Shown: in pieces, positions 1 through 8,990 of the stretch | How the letters are laid out: each line of letters starts with the position of its first letter | How positions within the stretch are numbered: position 1 is the stretch's first letter | Assembly: GCF_920984675.1 (NCBI RefSeq) | Contig: NZ_CAKLBV010000021.1 | Span: 1 to 64,000, forward strand | Direction: 5' to 3' | Source: Methylobacterium sp. Leaf118 | Lineage (GTDB): Bacteria > Pseudomonadota > Alphaproteobacteria > Rhizobiales > Beijerinckiaceae | Length of the DNA stretch: 64,000 bases | Notes under the pieces: model-generated | Databases searched by the model: none | What the model was told of the DNA's origin: nothing | What the model saw: only the letters and a program-made list of their open reading frames with translations | Translations under genes and position numbers: made by a program

Positions 1-1
1 C

Positions 2-118
2 ATCCGCCAGGCCTTCGACACCGAACTCTCGATCCGCACCCTGTTCGAGGCGCCGCCCCCCGCCGGCCCGACCCGGCGCGAGCAGCGCGCCGCCGCCTCG
101 GCGACCCTGGCGAGCGGG
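2..118 (+). other. Open coding-like segment in frame with the pseudouridine synthase; resembles the end of a carrier (thiolation) domain
   Basis: From base 2 to the GTG at 119 the frame of the pseudouridine synthase is open with no stop. The first residues read IRQAFDTELSIRTLFEAP, which looks like the last helix of a peptide- or acyl-carrier domain of a modular synthetase (pattern AF..EL.IR.LFEAPT). A proline- and alanine-rich stretch then leads into the enzyme. No upstream sequence is available. It could be the tail of another gene, a fusion, or a chance reading of the enzyme's own N-terminal extension. Similarity was judged by eye. Confidence 0.3.
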
Positions 119-1108
119 GTGCAGACCCTCACCGTCGCCGAGGACGAGGCGGGCATGCGCATCGACCGCTTCCTCAGCGCGCGTTTTCCCCAGCTTCCGT
201 TCACCCGCGTCCAGAGCCTCGTGCGCAAGGGCGAGCTCCGGGTCGACGGCAAGCGCGCCAAGGCCGCCGACCGGCTGGAGCCCGGCGCCGCGGTGCGGGT
301 GCCGCCGCTCAAGCTCGATCCGCAGCCCGACCGCCCGCGCAGCCCCGCCAAGGCCGCGGGCGATGCCGAGTTCCTCCGCTCGCTGATCCTCTACGAGGAC
401 GCGGAGATGATGATCCTCAACAAGCCGTTCGGCCTCGCGGTGCAGGGCGGCTCGGGCACGGTGCGCCATGTCGACGGCCTCCTCGAGGCCCTGACCGGGC
501 CGGACGGGCAGCGCCCCCGCCTCGTCCACCGCCTCGACAAGGACACCGCCGGCTGCCTCATCGTGGCCAAGACCCGGCTCGCGGCGGCGACCCTCGCGAA
601 GAGCTTCCGGTCCCGGGCGGCCCGCAAGATCTACTGGGCGCTGGTGGTGGGCGTGCCGCGCACCCGGCAGGGCCGGGTCTCGACCTATCTCGCCAAGGAC
701 GAGCCGACGGATGCCGATGCGCGGATGCGGGTGGCCAAGCACGGCGACGAGGGCGCGAGCCACGCGCTGACCTATTACGCCACCGTCGATCAGGCGGCGC
801 AGAAGCTGGCCTGGCTCTCGCTGAAGCCCGTCACCGGCCGCACCCACCAGCTGCGGGCGCATGCCGCTCATATCGGCCACCCGATCGTCGGCGACCCGAA
901 ATATTTCGAGGTCGAGAACTGGGAATTGCCCGGCGGCATCCAGAGCCGCCTGCACCTCCTGGCCCGCCGGATCGTGATCCCGCACCCGCGCACCGGCCAG
1001 CCGGTCGACGTCAGCGCGCCGCTGCCGCCGCACATGGCGCAGAGTTGGAATCTCCTCGGCTTCGATGCCGCCCGCTACGACCCGATCGTCGAGGCGCCGG
1101 AGGCCTGA
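119..1108 (+). CDS. RluA-family 23S rRNA pseudouridine synthase (RluC-like)
   Basis: Predicted to isomerise uridines to pseudouridine in large-subunit rRNA; the exact target sites cannot be read from sequence. An S4 RNA-binding domain covers about residues 14-62 (RIDRFL, LVRKGELRVDGKRA). The RluA catalytic domain follows, with the signature HRLDKDTAG, where Asp140 is the expected catalytic aspartate, and the downstream GRTHQLRAH motif. At 329 residues it has full family length. The GTG at 119 is used because it precedes the conserved QTLTVAEDEAGMRIDRF start, but the frame is open further upstream, so a longer protein is possible. HAD and ATP12 genes downstream are its usual alphaproteobacterial neighbours. 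Its stop codon lies inside repeat copy 1. Confidence 0.93.
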   Translation: MQTLTVAEDEAGMRIDRFLSARFPQLPFTRVQSLVRKGELRVDGKRAKAADRLEPGAAVRVPPLKLDPQPDRPRSPAKAAGDAEFLRSLILYEDAEMMILNKPFGLAVQGGSGTVRHVDGLLEALTGPDGQRPRLVHRLDKDTAGCLIVAKTRLAAATLAKSFRSRAARKIYWALVVGVPRTRQGRVSTYLAKDEPTDADARMRVAKHGDEGASHALTYYATVDQAAQKLAWLSLKPVTGRTHQLRAHAAHIGHPIVGDPKYFEVENWELPGGIQSRLHLLARRIVIPHPRTGQPVDVSAPLPPHMAQSWNLLGFDAARYDPIVEAPEA

Positions 1109-1213
1109 TCCGGGCTCCGCTTGATCAAAGTGGCCCGTATCAGGCAAGCCCACGCGGCGTTTGTGCGAAGCCCAGATCCGCCATCCCGAAGGGATCAACC
1201 GGATTGGGTATGA
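1104..1213 (+). repeat. Dispersed double-hairpin intergenic repeat, copy 1 (degraded)
   Basis: This is one of four copies in the window (others at 8879-8990, 21469-21580 and 37546-37620). It starts with CCTGATCCGGGCTCCGCTT, whose TGA is the stop codon of the pseudouridine synthase. The right arm of the first hairpin is decayed here (AAGTGGCCCGTATCAGG). The second part ends with a hairpin around ATCCCGAAGGGAT and the terminal GGTATGA. No coding function is seen. It may act as a terminator or RNA-processing element. Confidence 0.9.
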
Positions 1214-1525
1214 GACCGCGCGCCGGCTTGGAAAGCGGGGCGCCTGCCTTAGGTGTCCCGTCCAAGTCTCCGCGTCCCGTCCCGCCGCATCGGTCGTCCG
1301 CCGCACCGCTCGCTGCCCGCATTGTCCGGCCCGCAACCGGGATCGGGTCGGAGGTCCGACGGGTCGCCACGGGCGCAAGCCTGACAGGTCGGGTGCGGCG
1401 TCGCCGATGCCGCGTGGACGGGTGCCCGGAGAGATGATTGTATCGTCGGCGAGGGGCGCCGGAGCAGGGCGTTTCCGCCGTGCCCCTTCCCGGCCGTTTC
1501 CACGGCCGCACGAGGTCAGGACCGC
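1214..1525. other. Gap with no supported gene
   Basis: About 310 bases between repeat copy 1 and the small secreted protein. Open frames on both strands lack a start with ribosome-binding site, a recognisable domain or a signal peptide, so they look like GC-rich shadow frames. No terminator with a T-run is visible. The promoter of the next gene presumably lies near the right end. Confidence 0.6.
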
Positions 1526-1837
1526 ATGAGGCACGCCACGCTGATGTCCCTCGCGCTCGCCGCCCTGCTCGGCGCCGCTGGGCCGGCTTGCGCGGCGCCA
1601 CCCGAGCGCCCGCCCGCCGCCACACCGGCCGCAGCCCAGGGCGGAAGCCAAGGCGGGGCGGCGCGCCCCTTCGAGAAGCGACGGCGCAATTCCTACGCGG
1701 CCTGCAACCGCGAATCCCACCGACGCGACCTCCATGGCGGACCGCGACGGCGCTTCCTGATTCGCTGTCGCCTCGGCTACGAGCGGCGCCAGAATCCGTC
1801 CGGCAGCCCCGCCGCCGGCCCGGCGCGCCGGCCGTGA
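1526..1837 (+). CDS. Small secreted PsiF-repeat-like protein
   Basis: A 103-residue protein with a clear signal peptide (basic MRHATLM, hydrophobic core, cleavage near ACA-AP around residue 24) and therefore probably periplasmic. After an Ala/Pro/Gly-rich linker it holds one motif of the type C-N-x-ES-x5-L-x-G-x2-R-x2-F-x3-C. This resembles the PsiF repeat of phosphate-starvation-inducible secreted proteins, with two cysteines about 23 residues apart that could form a disulfide. Function is unknown. The HAD gene starts 20 bases downstream. The PsiF link rests on motif spacing only. Confidence 0.55.
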   Translation: MRHATLMSLALAALLGAAGPACAAPPERPPAATPAAAQGGSQGGAARPFEKRRRNSYAACNRESHRRDLHGGPRRRFLIRCRLGYERRQNPSGSPAAGPARRP

Positions 1838-1856
1838 TCCGCGGACGCGCCCCTTC

Positions 1857-2558
1857 GTGGTGAAGCTCGTCGTCTTCGACGTCGACGGAACCCTCGTCGA
1901 CAGCCAGCACCTCATCGTCGAGGCGCAGCGCCGCGCCTTCTCGGAGCATGGGCTGGTGCCGCCACCGCGCAAGGAGGCGCTCTCCGTGGTCGGCCTCTCG
2001 CTGCCCGAGGCGTTCCGGCGGCTCGTCGGCGAGGCCGGGCCGATCGAGGCGCTGTCCCACAGCTACCGCCGCGCGTTCCAGGCCCTGCGGATCGATCCGG
2101 ATTACGAGGAGCCCCTGTTTCCCGGCATGGCCGAACTCGTCGCCCGCCTGCGGAGCCGCGACGACGTCCGGCTCGGCATCGCCACCGGCAAGTCGCGGCG
2201 CGGGGTGAACCATCTCCTCGACAAGTACCACTGGGAGGGCTGGTTCTCCGCGATCCAGACCGCCGACGACGCGCCCTCGAAGCCCGACCCCACCATGCTG
2301 CGCCAAGCCATGGCGGAGGCCGGGGCCGAGCCCGCCATGACCGTGATGATCGGCGACACCACGTTCGACATGCTGATGGCCCGCGATGCGGGCGCGGCCG
2401 CCGTCGGCGTGGCCTGGGGCTATCACACGCCCGGCGCCCTGTTCGGCGCGGGCGCCGTTACGGTGGTCGACTCGGCGGAGGCGCTGGGCGACCTGTTCTC
2501 CGGCCCCCTCGACGCTTCGGCGGGCGGCCCGGTGGCGGAGCGTCTCGGCGCCGGCTGA
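1857..2558 (+). CDS. HAD-IA family hydrolase (phosphoglycolate-phosphatase-like)
   Basis: A 233-residue cytoplasmic phosphatase of the haloacid dehalogenase superfamily with all four motifs: DVDGTLVDS (nucleophile Asp8, acid Asp10), GIATGKS with the motif II threonine, the motif III lysine in SKPDP, and GDTTFD. A helical cap lies between motifs I and II, giving subfamily IA. The physiological substrate is not predictable; phosphoglycolate or a related sugar phosphate is possible. The start is one of two adjacent GTG codons (1857, 1860) without a strong Shine-Dalgarno. It lies between the pseudouridine synthase and ATP12 genes, a conserved alphaproteobacterial grouping. Confidence 0.88.
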   Translation: MVKLVVFDVDGTLVDSQHLIVEAQRRAFSEHGLVPPPRKEALSVVGLSLPEAFRRLVGEAGPIEALSHSYRRAFQALRIDPDYEEPLFPGMAELVARLRSRDDVRLGIATGKSRRGVNHLLDKYHWEGWFSAIQTADDAPSKPDPTMLRQAMAEAGAEPAMTVMIGDTTFDMLMARDAGAAAVGVAWGYHTPGALFGAGAVTVVDSAEALGDLFSGPLDASAGGPVAERLGAG

Positions 2559-2598
2559 GAGGCTCGCGCCGCGCCCCGGAACATCCTATTTGCGGGCC

Positions 2599-3411
2599 AT
2601 GAGCAGCACCGACGACGACGTGACCCGCGACTGGCTCGGCGAGCCCGGCGACGCCCCCCGGCCCGATCCCCAGCAGGCCGCCCGCGGCAGCGGCGCCCCG
2701 CGCCTGCCCAAGCGCTTCTACGCCCGGGCCGAGATCGCCGAGACGGAGCACGGCCATCGCCTCCTCCTCGACGGGCGCGGCGCCAACACGCCGGGCCGTC
2801 GGCCCCTGGCGGTGCCGACGGCCGCCCTGGGGCAGGCCCTCGCCGCCGAATGGGAGGCGCAGGCGAGCGTGATCGATCCGCGCACCATGCCGCTGACCCG
2901 CCTCGTCAACACGGCGATCGACGGCGTGGCCGACCGCCGACCCGAGGTTGCCGCCGATCTCGGCGCCTTCGCGGGCACCGACCTCGTCGCCTATCGCGCG
3001 GGCGATCCCGAGCGCCTGGTCGCCGCCCAATCCGCCGCCTGGGACCCGCTGGTGGCCTGGGCGCAGGAGAGCCTCGGGGCCCGGCTGTTCCTCGCCGAGG
3101 GGCTCATGCATGTCGCGCAGCCCCCCGCCTCGGTCGAGGCCCTGCGCATGGCCGTCGAGGCGGTGGAGGATCCCTTCCAACTCGCCGCGCTCCACACGAT
3201 GACCACTCTCACCGGCTCGCTGGTGATCGGCCTCGCGGTGCTGCGCGGGCGCCTCACCGCCGACGCGGCCTGGGACGCCGCCCATGTGGACGAGACCTAT
3301 CAGGCGGGCGTCTGGGGCCGCGACGCGGAGGCCGAGGCACGGCTGGCGCATCGCCGGAGGGAGTTCGAGGCGGCGGCGCAGGTGGCGCGTCTGGCCCGTC
3401 CGGCCGCCTGA
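2599..3411 (+). CDS. ATP12 family F1-ATPase assembly chaperone
   Basis: 270-residue homologue of mitochondrial ATP12, which binds the F1 alpha subunit and helps assemble the ATP synthase F1 sector. Family features visible are the KRFYARAEI entry motif, LDGRGANTPGRRPLAVPT, the central DPRTMPLTRLVNTAIDG segment and the C-terminal helical region with HTMTTLTGSLVIGLAVL. The ATG at 2599 is chosen because homology begins soon after; the frame is open further upstream but overlaps the HAD gene. It starts 40 bases after the HAD stop and probably belongs to the same transcription unit. Confidence 0.92.
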   Translation: MSSTDDDVTRDWLGEPGDAPRPDPQQAARGSGAPRLPKRFYARAEIAETEHGHRLLLDGRGANTPGRRPLAVPTAALGQALAAEWEAQASVIDPRTMPLTRLVNTAIDGVADRRPEVAADLGAFAGTDLVAYRAGDPERLVAAQSAAWDPLVAWAQESLGARLFLAEGLMHVAQPPASVEALRMAVEAVEDPFQLAALHTMTTLTGSLVIGLAVLRGRLTADAAWDAAHVDETYQAGVWGRDAEAEARLAHRRREFEAAAQVARLARPAA

Positions 3412-3513
3412 GCGCGGGGCGATCACCCCTCGGCCCGAGGCGGCGCCACACATCCGGGATTCGATTCTCCGATACGCGTCTCGAGCCCGCACCAACCAAG
3501 GGCCCCGCTCCCG

Positions 3514-4383
3514 TCATCGCGACGGCGCGAAGGGGGCCCGCGCGAACAGGGCGGTGATCGGCTCGGGATCGCGCCCGGACAGAAGCTTGACGCGGTCGGT
3601 GACCTGCGCCGACAGGTTCAGGCGTTTCACGCGCTCCAACGCCGCCATCAGCTCCACGACGCCCTGCGGCAGGCCCGCGGCCACCAGGGCGGCGATCAGC
3701 GCGTCCTCGGTCACGGTGCGCACGGTCACCGACTGGCCGAGCGCCTCGCTGGCCCGCGCGATCACCTCCGCGGTGGTGAGCGATTCGGGGCCCGTGATGT
3801 CGAAGATGCCGGGGATTGCCTGAGCCACGACGCCCGCGGCCGCCCGGGCGGCATCGCCGATCGCGACGTAGGAGGTCCGCCCTTCGCCGGCGGCGCTGTA
3901 CACGTCCCCCGCCTTGATGGCCGGGAGGTCGAGGGCGAGGTTCTCCTGATACAGGCTGTTGCGCAGGAACGTGAACGGGATCCCGGTCTCGAGGATGGCC
4001 GCCTCGGTGCCGTGGTGATCCTTGGCCAACGGGAGCGGTGATTCGCGTCCCGGATTCATCGTCGAGGTGTAGGCGATGTGGGAGATGCCGGCCGCAGCGG
4101 CCGCTGCCACCGCGGCGCGGTGCTGGGTGAGCCGGCGACCCGGTTGGTCGATCACGTCGGTCGAGATCAGCAGAAGCCGATCGATGCCGGCGAAGGCCTG
4201 CGTCAGCGTGTCGGGATCGTCGAAATCGACTCGCCGGGTCTCGATCGGCAAGGCCAGCTTCGCCGGGTCCCGGGTGCCCGCCACGACGGGCAGCCCCGCC
4301 TCGCGCAGCGTTTGCACCGCGATCGTCCCGAGGCGGCCCGCGGCGCCCGTCACGAGGATCTTGCCGCTGTTCAGGTTCGACAT
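3514..4383 (-). CDS. NmrA-like / atypical short-chain NAD(P)-binding oxidoreductase (QorB-like)
   Basis: 289 residues starting with a Rossmann nucleotide-binding motif ILVTGAAGRLGTIAVQTL, followed by TRDPAKL, a spacing typical of NADPH-specific NmrA-like and QorB-like quinone oxidoreductases. The middle part (IAYTSTMNP, FTFLRNSLYQEN, YVAIGDAARA) matches the same family. Substrate unknown; a quinone or other small electrophile is likely. The gene is divergent from the HxlR regulator, with about 100 bases between the starts. That is the classic arrangement of a redox-responsive repressor and its target. Confidence 0.85.
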   Translation of the reverse strand: MSNLNSGKILVTGAAGRLGTIAVQTLREAGLPVVAGTRDPAKLALPIETRRVDFDDPDTLTQAFAGIDRLLLISTDVIDQPGRRLTQHRAAVAAAAAAGISHIAYTSTMNPGRESPLPLAKDHHGTEAAILETGIPFTFLRNSLYQENLALDLPAIKAGDVYSAAGEGRTSYVAIGDAARAAAGVVAQAIPGIFDITGPESLTTAEVIARASEALGQSVTVRTVTEDALIAALVAAGLPQGVVELMAALERVKRLNLSAQVTDRVKLLSGRDPEPITALFARAPFAPSR

Positions 4384-4486
4384 CGTTGCACTCCGGTCTT
4401 AAAAAGGAACCGGTCTCTCTTCGTACCAAGTGACGAGCGATGCAATCAGGCATCATTTCCGCCCCAGTTACCGCGAGGTTCCCACG

Positions 4487-4879
4487 ATGACCGCCGCGAT
4501 CCCCCAGACTTTCGACATGGCCGCCGCGATGGAGGCGGGCCCCGAGGCCTGCCCGGTCCGCAACGTCCTGGCGCCCGTGGCCGACAAGTGGAGCACCCTG
4601 ATCCTGCTCTGTCTCGACGCCGGGCCCTGCCGCTTCGGGGGATTGGCGCGGATGATTCCGCCGATCTCGAAACGGATGCTGACGGAAACGCTGCGTCAGC
4701 TCGAGCGTGACGGATTCATCAGCCGCACGGTGTTCGAGACGAAGCTGCCGGCGGTCGAATATGCCCTGACCGAGATGGGACGGTCGTTCCTGGTCCCCCT
4801 GAGGGCCATGATCGGCTGGGCCAAGGAGCACCACGAGCCGATCCGCCGGTGCCGCGCAGCCTATGACGGCGGCGCGTGA
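4487..4879 (+). CDS. HxlR-family winged-helix transcriptional regulator
   Basis: 130 residues in the compact HxlR/MarR-like fold: N-terminal [22 protein letters not shown], the core [32 protein letters not shown] helix-turn-helix, and a wing with [15 protein letters not shown] conserved cysteine near residue 23 may sense electrophiles or redox state, as in related regulators. The ATG at 4487, preceded by GCGAGG, is preferred over an upstream in-frame GTG at 4430. It probably controls the divergent oxidoreductase. Confidence 0.88.
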   Translation: MTAAIPQTFDMAAAMEAGPEACPVRNVLAPVADKWSTLILLCLDAGPCRFGGLARMIPPISKRMLTETLRQLERDGFISRTVFETKLPAVEYALTEMGRSFLVPLRAMIGWAKEHHEPIRRCRAAYDGGA

Positions 4880-4994
4880 GATCGGAGCGGGGCCGCGCGC
4901 GGCGACCGGTACCCGGGATGCGTCGTGGGGTCGAACGGCGCCCCCGTCCCTCGCATCGGCCCGGGCGGCCCATGCCGGCCCTCGGGACGAGGCG

Positions 4995-6149
4995 CTACGC
5001 CGCCGGCGCCGTCTCCGCCCGATAGGCGCTGCCCTCGCTGAGGAACACCGCGTTCGCCTCGCGCAGCTTCGCTGCGGCGTCGTCGTAGAGGAAGGGCAGG
5101 AAGGCGTAGCGCCGGCCCGCGGTGACCCGCGAGACCGCGTGCAGGAGGGCGCAGGGGAAAATCACCGCGCCGCCGGGCGGGGCCTTGTAGCTGCGCCGCC
5201 CATATTCCGGGAAGCTGACCTCGCCGCCCTCGAACTCCGCGTTGAGGTTGATCGAGACGGCGAAGCGGCGGTGTGCCGTCCCGCGGGTGGTGTTGTCGCG
5301 GTGGGCGCGGAAATGCGCGCCGTCTTCGGCCGCGTAGCAGGAGACGATGTAGCGCTCCATCCGGGTGGCGTCGAAGGCGTAGATCTTCTTGATCTCGCTC
5401 GCGACGCGACGGTGGATGCGGGCCTGGATCGCGCCGACGAGGTGCGGCTCCTCGACCGTCACGTCGCGGCGGCGCTTGTGGGCGTGGTCGTGGATGAGCG
5501 TCGTCTTGCCGTCGACCTCGCGCATGAAGCCCGATTCCTCGCCGCCCCGGCGCTCGTAGAGGGCGATCAGGTCGCGGCACAGGGCCGGCTCGAACACGTT
5601 CGGCAAGACGAGAATGGCGGGGGGGACCTCGAAGCCCGCGAAGCGCTCGGGCGGCGGCAGGCGGGCAAGTTCGGCGAACAGGGTCTCGCGGTCACTGCCG
5701 TCGCGGGCGAACGGGATGCGGGCGATGACCCGCAGGGTCGGATCGAGGATCAGCCAGAACGGGCGGATATCGACCCGGCCATCCGCCTCGGCCTCCTTCG
5801 GCACGGCGCCGTAGAGGCGCGACACCGCCCGGTCGAAATCCCAGAAATGGCGGATGCCGGGCAGGCTCTCGCGCACCCGCCCCTCGCTGCGATCGGCCGG
5901 ATCGAGGCTGACGCCGAACAAGCAGACCCGCTCGTCGTCGAACAGGGCCCGGTGCCGCTCGACCGCGGCCAAAGCCGCCGCGCCCGCCTCGCTCCCGGCC
6001 GACCCGAAGAAGCACATCACCACGTAACGGCCGGCCACGGTGTCGAAGGTGTAGCGCGGGTTGCTGGTGCTCGCCTGCGCGAACCAGGGCGCCGGATCGC
6101 CCACCCCCAGCATGGCGTAGGACGGATTCGAATCGGCGGGCGCGCTCAT
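4995..6149 (-). CDS. Fusion of a peroxiredoxin-like domain and a 2-oxoglutarate/Fe(II) dioxygenase domain
   Basis: 384 residues in two domains. Residues about 14-165 resemble the AhpC/TSA thioredoxin fold ([28 protein letters not shown]), but the position of the peroxidatic cysteine holds no cysteine, so peroxidase activity is doubtful. Residues about 175-370 form a prolyl-4-hydroxylase-type oxygenase with iron ligands His283 and Asp285 (HRD) and His337, and Arg347 in GRRYAF as the likely 2-oxoglutarate anchor. The substrate is unknown; protein or nucleic acid hydroxylation or demethylation are possible. The start at 6149 is chosen because an upstream in-frame start only adds low-complexity residues. 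It converges on hxlR and is divergent from pccB. Confidence 0.85.
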   Translation of the reverse strand: MSAPADSNPSYAMLGVGDPAPWFAQASTSNPRYTFDTVAGRYVVMCFFGSAGSEAGAAALAAVERHRALFDDERVCLFGVSLDPADRSEGRVRESLPGIRHFWDFDRAVSRLYGAVPKEAEADGRVDIRPFWLILDPTLRVIARIPFARDGSDRETLFAELARLPPPERFAGFEVPPAILVLPNVFEPALCRDLIALYERRGGEESGFMREVDGKTTLIHDHAHKRRRDVTVEEPHLVGAIQARIHRRVASEIKKIYAFDATRMERYIVSCYAAEDGAHFRAHRDNTTRGTAHRRFAVSINLNAEFEGGEVSFPEYGRRSYKAPPGGAVIFPCALLHAVSRVTAGRRYAFLPFLYDDAAAKLREANAVFLSEGSAYRAETAPAA

Positions 6150-6370
6150 CGGCGGACTCGTTCGACAGTCTTCGCCGCCCCCTCGGCGGCCGGTGGCGGA
6201 CCATGGCACGGGGTGCGCGACCTCGCCAATATGCGAAGGCCGGGGCTTCGACAGGCCCGTTCCCGCCGGCTGAGCCGCGTGCTAAGGGCGATCGATCAAG
6301 GCAAGGTCAAGCTCTACGGCTCGCTTTGCATTCAAAAGACGATTTGGCCGCAGGGAGGCTCCTCAGGATC

Positions 6371-7903
6371 ATGAAGGACATTCTCGAGAAGCTTGAGGAG
6401 CGTCGCGCCCAGGCCCGCCTCGGCGGCGGGGAGAAGCGGCTCGAGGCCCAGCACAAGCGCGGCAAGCTCACCGCGCGCGAGCGCATCGAACTCCTGCTCG
6501 ACCACGGGTCGTTCGAAGAGTTCGACATGTTCGTGCAGCACCGCTCGACCGATTTCGGCATGGAGAAGCAGAAGATCTCCGGCGACGGCGTCGTGACCGG
6601 CTGGGGCACGGTGAACGGGCGGACGGTCTTCCTGTTCTCGAAGGACTTCACGGTCTTCGGGGGGTCCCTGTCCGAGGCGCACGCCGCCAAGATCGTCAAG
6701 GTCCAGGACATGGCCCTGAAGATGCGCGCCCCGATCATCGGCATCTTCGATGCCGGCGGCGCCCGCATCCAGGAGGGCGTGGCCGCGCTCGGCGGCTATG
6801 GCGAGGTGTTCCGCCGCAACGTCGCGGCCTCGGGCGTGATCCCGCAGATCTCGGTCATCATGGGCCCCTGCGCCGGCGGCGACGTGTATTCGCCGGCCAT
6901 GACCGACTTCATCTTCATGGTGCGTGACACGAGCTACATGTTCGTCACCGGCCCGGACGTGGTGAAGACCGTCACCAACGAGGTCGTGACCGCGGAGGAG
7001 CTCGGCGGCGCCAAGGTCCACACCACCAAGTCCTCGATCGCCGACGGCTCGTTCGAGAACGATGTCGAGGCGATCCTGCAGATCCGGCGGCTGCTCGACT
7101 TTCTGCCCGCCAACAACATCGAGGGCGTGCCGGAGATCGAGAGCTTCGACGACGTCAACCGCCTCGACAAGTCGCTCGACACCCTGATCCCGGACAACCC
7201 GAACAAGCCCTACGACATGGGCGAGCTGATCCGCCGGGTCGTCGACGAGGGCGATTTCTTCGAGATCCAGGCCGCCTACGCCCGCAACATCATCACCGGC
7301 TTCGGCCGCATCGAGGGCCGGACCGTCGGCTTCGTCGCCAACCAGCCGCTGGTGCTGGCGGGCGTGCTCGACTCGGACGCCTCCCGCAAGGCGGCCCGCT
7401 TCGTGCGCTACTGCGACGCCTTCTCGATCCCGATCGTCACCTTCGTGGACGTGCCGGGCTTCCTGCCGGGCACCGCGCAGGAATATGGCGGCCTGATCAA
7501 GCACGGCGCCAAGCTGCTCTTCGCCTATAGCCAGGCGACGGTGCCGCTCGTGACCATCATCACCCGCAAGGCCTTCGGCGGCGCCTATGACGTGATGGCC
7601 TCCAAGCATGTCGGGGCCGACCTGAACTACGCGTGGCCCACCGCCCAAATCGCCGTGATGGGCGCCAAGGGCGCGGTCGAGATCATTTTCCGGAGCGAGA
7701 TCGGCGACAACGAGAAGATCGCCGAGCGCACCAAGGAGTACGAGGACCGCTTCCTCTCGCCCTTCGTCGCGGCCGAGCGTGGCTATATCGACGAGGTGAT
7801 CATGCCCCACTCCACGCGCAAGCGCATCGCCCGGGCGCTGGGCATGCTGCGCACCAAGGAGATGGAGCAGCCCTGGAAGAAGCACGACAACATCCCGCTG
7901 TAA
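6371..7903 (+). CDS. pccB: Propionyl-CoA carboxylase beta (carboxyltransferase) subunit
   Basis: 510 residues, the usual length of PccB. It transfers carboxylate from biotin to propionyl-CoA, giving methylmalonyl-CoA, the last part of the ethylmalonyl-CoA and propionate routes in methylotrophs. The N-terminal acyl-CoA half contains [12 protein letters not shown] and the glycine-rich [13 protein letters not shown] oxyanion segment. The C-terminal carboxybiotin half contains [12 protein letters not shown] and [13 protein letters not shown]. The ATG at 6371 has GGGAGG about ten bases upstream; the open frame beginning at 6203 adds non-conserved residues. No alpha subunit is adjacent. A strong terminator follows. 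Confidence 0.96.
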   Translation: MKDILEKLEERRAQARLGGGEKRLEAQHKRGKLTARERIELLLDHGSFEEFDMFVQHRSTDFGMEKQKISGDGVVTGWGTVNGRTVFLFSKDFTVFGGSLSEAHAAKIVKVQDMALKMRAPIIGIFDAGGARIQEGVAALGGYGEVFRRNVAASGVIPQISVIMGPCAGGDVYSPAMTDFIFMVRDTSYMFVTGPDVVKTVTNEVVTAEELGGAKVHTTKSSIADGSFENDVEAILQIRRLLDFLPANNIEGVPEIESFDDVNRLDKSLDTLIPDNPNKPYDMGELIRRVVDEGDFFEIQAAYARNIITGFGRIEGRTVGFVANQPLVLAGVLDSDASRKAARFVRYCDAFSIPIVTFVDVPGFLPGTAQEYGGLIKHGAKLLFAYSQATVPLVTIITRKAFGGAYDVMASKHVGADLNYAWPTAQIAVMGAKGAVEIIFRSEIGDNEKIAERTKEYEDRFLSPFVAAERGYIDEVIMPHSTRKRIARALGMLRTKEMEQPWKKHDNIPL

Positions 7904-7968
7904 GGCGTCATCCCGAACGCCGGTTTCCGGCTTTCGGATCAAGACGACGCGGAACACGAGCCGAGAGA

Positions 7969-8005
7969 ATCGCCCTGGATCCGAGATTCAGGGCGATCTT
8001 TTTTT
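7969..8005 (+). terminator. Rho-independent terminator of pccB
   Basis: A 9-bp stem ATCGCCCTG / CAGGGCGAT with an 11-base loop is followed by a C and seven T residues. It lies 65 bases after the pccB stop. Confidence 0.88.
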
Positions 8006-8189
8006 GGAGCGTTGCGGGCCTCCCTCGGCTCGTTCCGAGAGTGGGCCCCTCCCCTTTCGGGTCACAGTCCCGGACGGACTCGGCCGCGCGGCCGGCGTCG
8101 CGCAGACAGTCAGCCTCGGCGCATGGGCGGCAGACGTCGCCCCGGTTGGCCCGGCTCCGAGATCCTGTCGGGTCGGGGGGGCCCGGCCG

Positions 8190-8546
8190 CTATTCCGGCA
8201 CCGCCGCGACACAGAGGCGGACCGCGGCGTCGAGTTCGAGGTCACGGGGATCGCCGATGTTCACGGTCTCCTCCAGGCAGCGGATGAAGTAGTCCCGGTC
8301 CAGCCGGGGCGAAAGGGCGGAGAAGGACTTCGCGAGCCGGGTGGCGAGGTCGATCCGCTCCGCGCTCGACGCGCGGCGATAGGTGCTGAGCTTGTCGGTG
8401 ACCGCCAGCCGCGCCTCGGCCACGCCCGTCGCGGCGGCGAGGAGTCCGCAGGCCAGGATCAGCAGGGCGCAGGCCCGTCGCCGCGGCCCGGAAGGGTCCG
8501 GCGCCTGCGCGCGGGTCGTCGGGGTTCCGGCGCGGGGAAGCGGCAT
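8190..8546 (-). CDS. Hypothetical secreted or membrane-anchored small protein
   Basis: 118 residues, not recognised. After a basic Pro-rich leader there is a hydrophobic segment (about residues 26-42, ALLILACGLLAAATG) ending in VAEA, which suggests a signal peptide. The mature part carries RLATRLAKSFSAL-like amphipathic helices and two cysteines, in FIRCLEE and AVRLCVA. The balanced composition, unlike the arginine-rich shadow frames, supports real coding. A shorter start nearer the hydrophobic segment is possible. It faces the pccB terminator. Confidence 0.5.
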   Translation of the reverse strand: MPLPRAGTPTTRAQAPDPSGPRRRACALLILACGLLAAATGVAEARLAVTDKLSTYRRASSAERIDLATRLAKSFSALSPRLDRDYFIRCLEETVNIGDPRDLELDAAVRLCVAAVPE

Positions 8547-8627
8547 GGAGGGTCCGTGGCTCGGCCCCGGGGCGGGGCCTCCCCTCAGTGTGACGGTGCC
8601 GACCCGGGAAGGGTCAAGGTCAATCGG

Positions 8628-8846
8628 TCAGCCAATATTGCCCGCCCGGTTCGTCCGCAGGGCCGGGACGCCACCGGCGCGCCGCCGCTTCAGCCGGGCC
8701 AGCGCCGCGCGCTGACGCTCGCTCGGAGCCGAAGGGGCGGACGCGCCCTGGGTCAGCATGTCGAGGAATTGCATCCGCTCGTCCTCGGTCAGCGCCTCGC
8801 GGAACAGGGGCAGCAGGGGATCGGCGACGAGGGAGAAGGGGGCCAT
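8628..8846 (-). CDS. Hypothetical 72-residue protein
   Basis: The reading MAPFSLVADPLLPLFREALTEDERMQFLDMLTQG and onward is acidic and helical, then basic at the end (ARLKRRR), unlike a shadow frame. No family is recognised. The ATG at 8846 is used. An in-frame ATG at 8882 would add 12 residues but lies in the terminal GGTATGA of repeat copy 2, so it may be accidental. It lies on the same strand as, and downstream of, the malonate decarboxylase operon, separated by the repeat. Confidence 0.45.
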   Translation of the reverse strand: MAPFSLVADPLLPLFREALTEDERMQFLDMLTQGASAPSAPSERQRAALARLKRRRAGGVPALRTNRAGNIG

Positions 8847-8878
8847 CGACGATGCGTCACCGTCATCGTCGACGGGTC

Positions 8879-8990
8879 TCATACCAAATCCGGTTGATCC
8901 CTTCGGGATGGCGGATTTGGGCTTCGCTCAAACGCCGCGCGGGCTTGCCTGATCCGGGCTCCGCTTTGATCAAGCGGAGCCCGGATCAGG
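8879..8990 (-). repeat. Dispersed double-hairpin intergenic repeat, copy 2 (complete, reverse orientation)
   Basis: The most perfect copy. Read on the minus strand it starts with CCTGATCCGGGCTCCGCTT, a five-base loop and an exact 19-base complementary arm. A second hairpin follows in which AAATCCG pairs with CGGATTT around ATCCC-GAA-GGGAT. The TGA in the first bases is the stop codon of mdcH. Placed at the end of a seven-gene operon, it probably terminates or stabilises the transcript. Confidence 0.92.

Noticed and set aside
1140-2426. Long minus-strand frame of 428 codons across the left part
   Set aside because: Arginine-, glycine- and proline-rich shadow of the HAD and PsiF-like genes; no domain or start signal.
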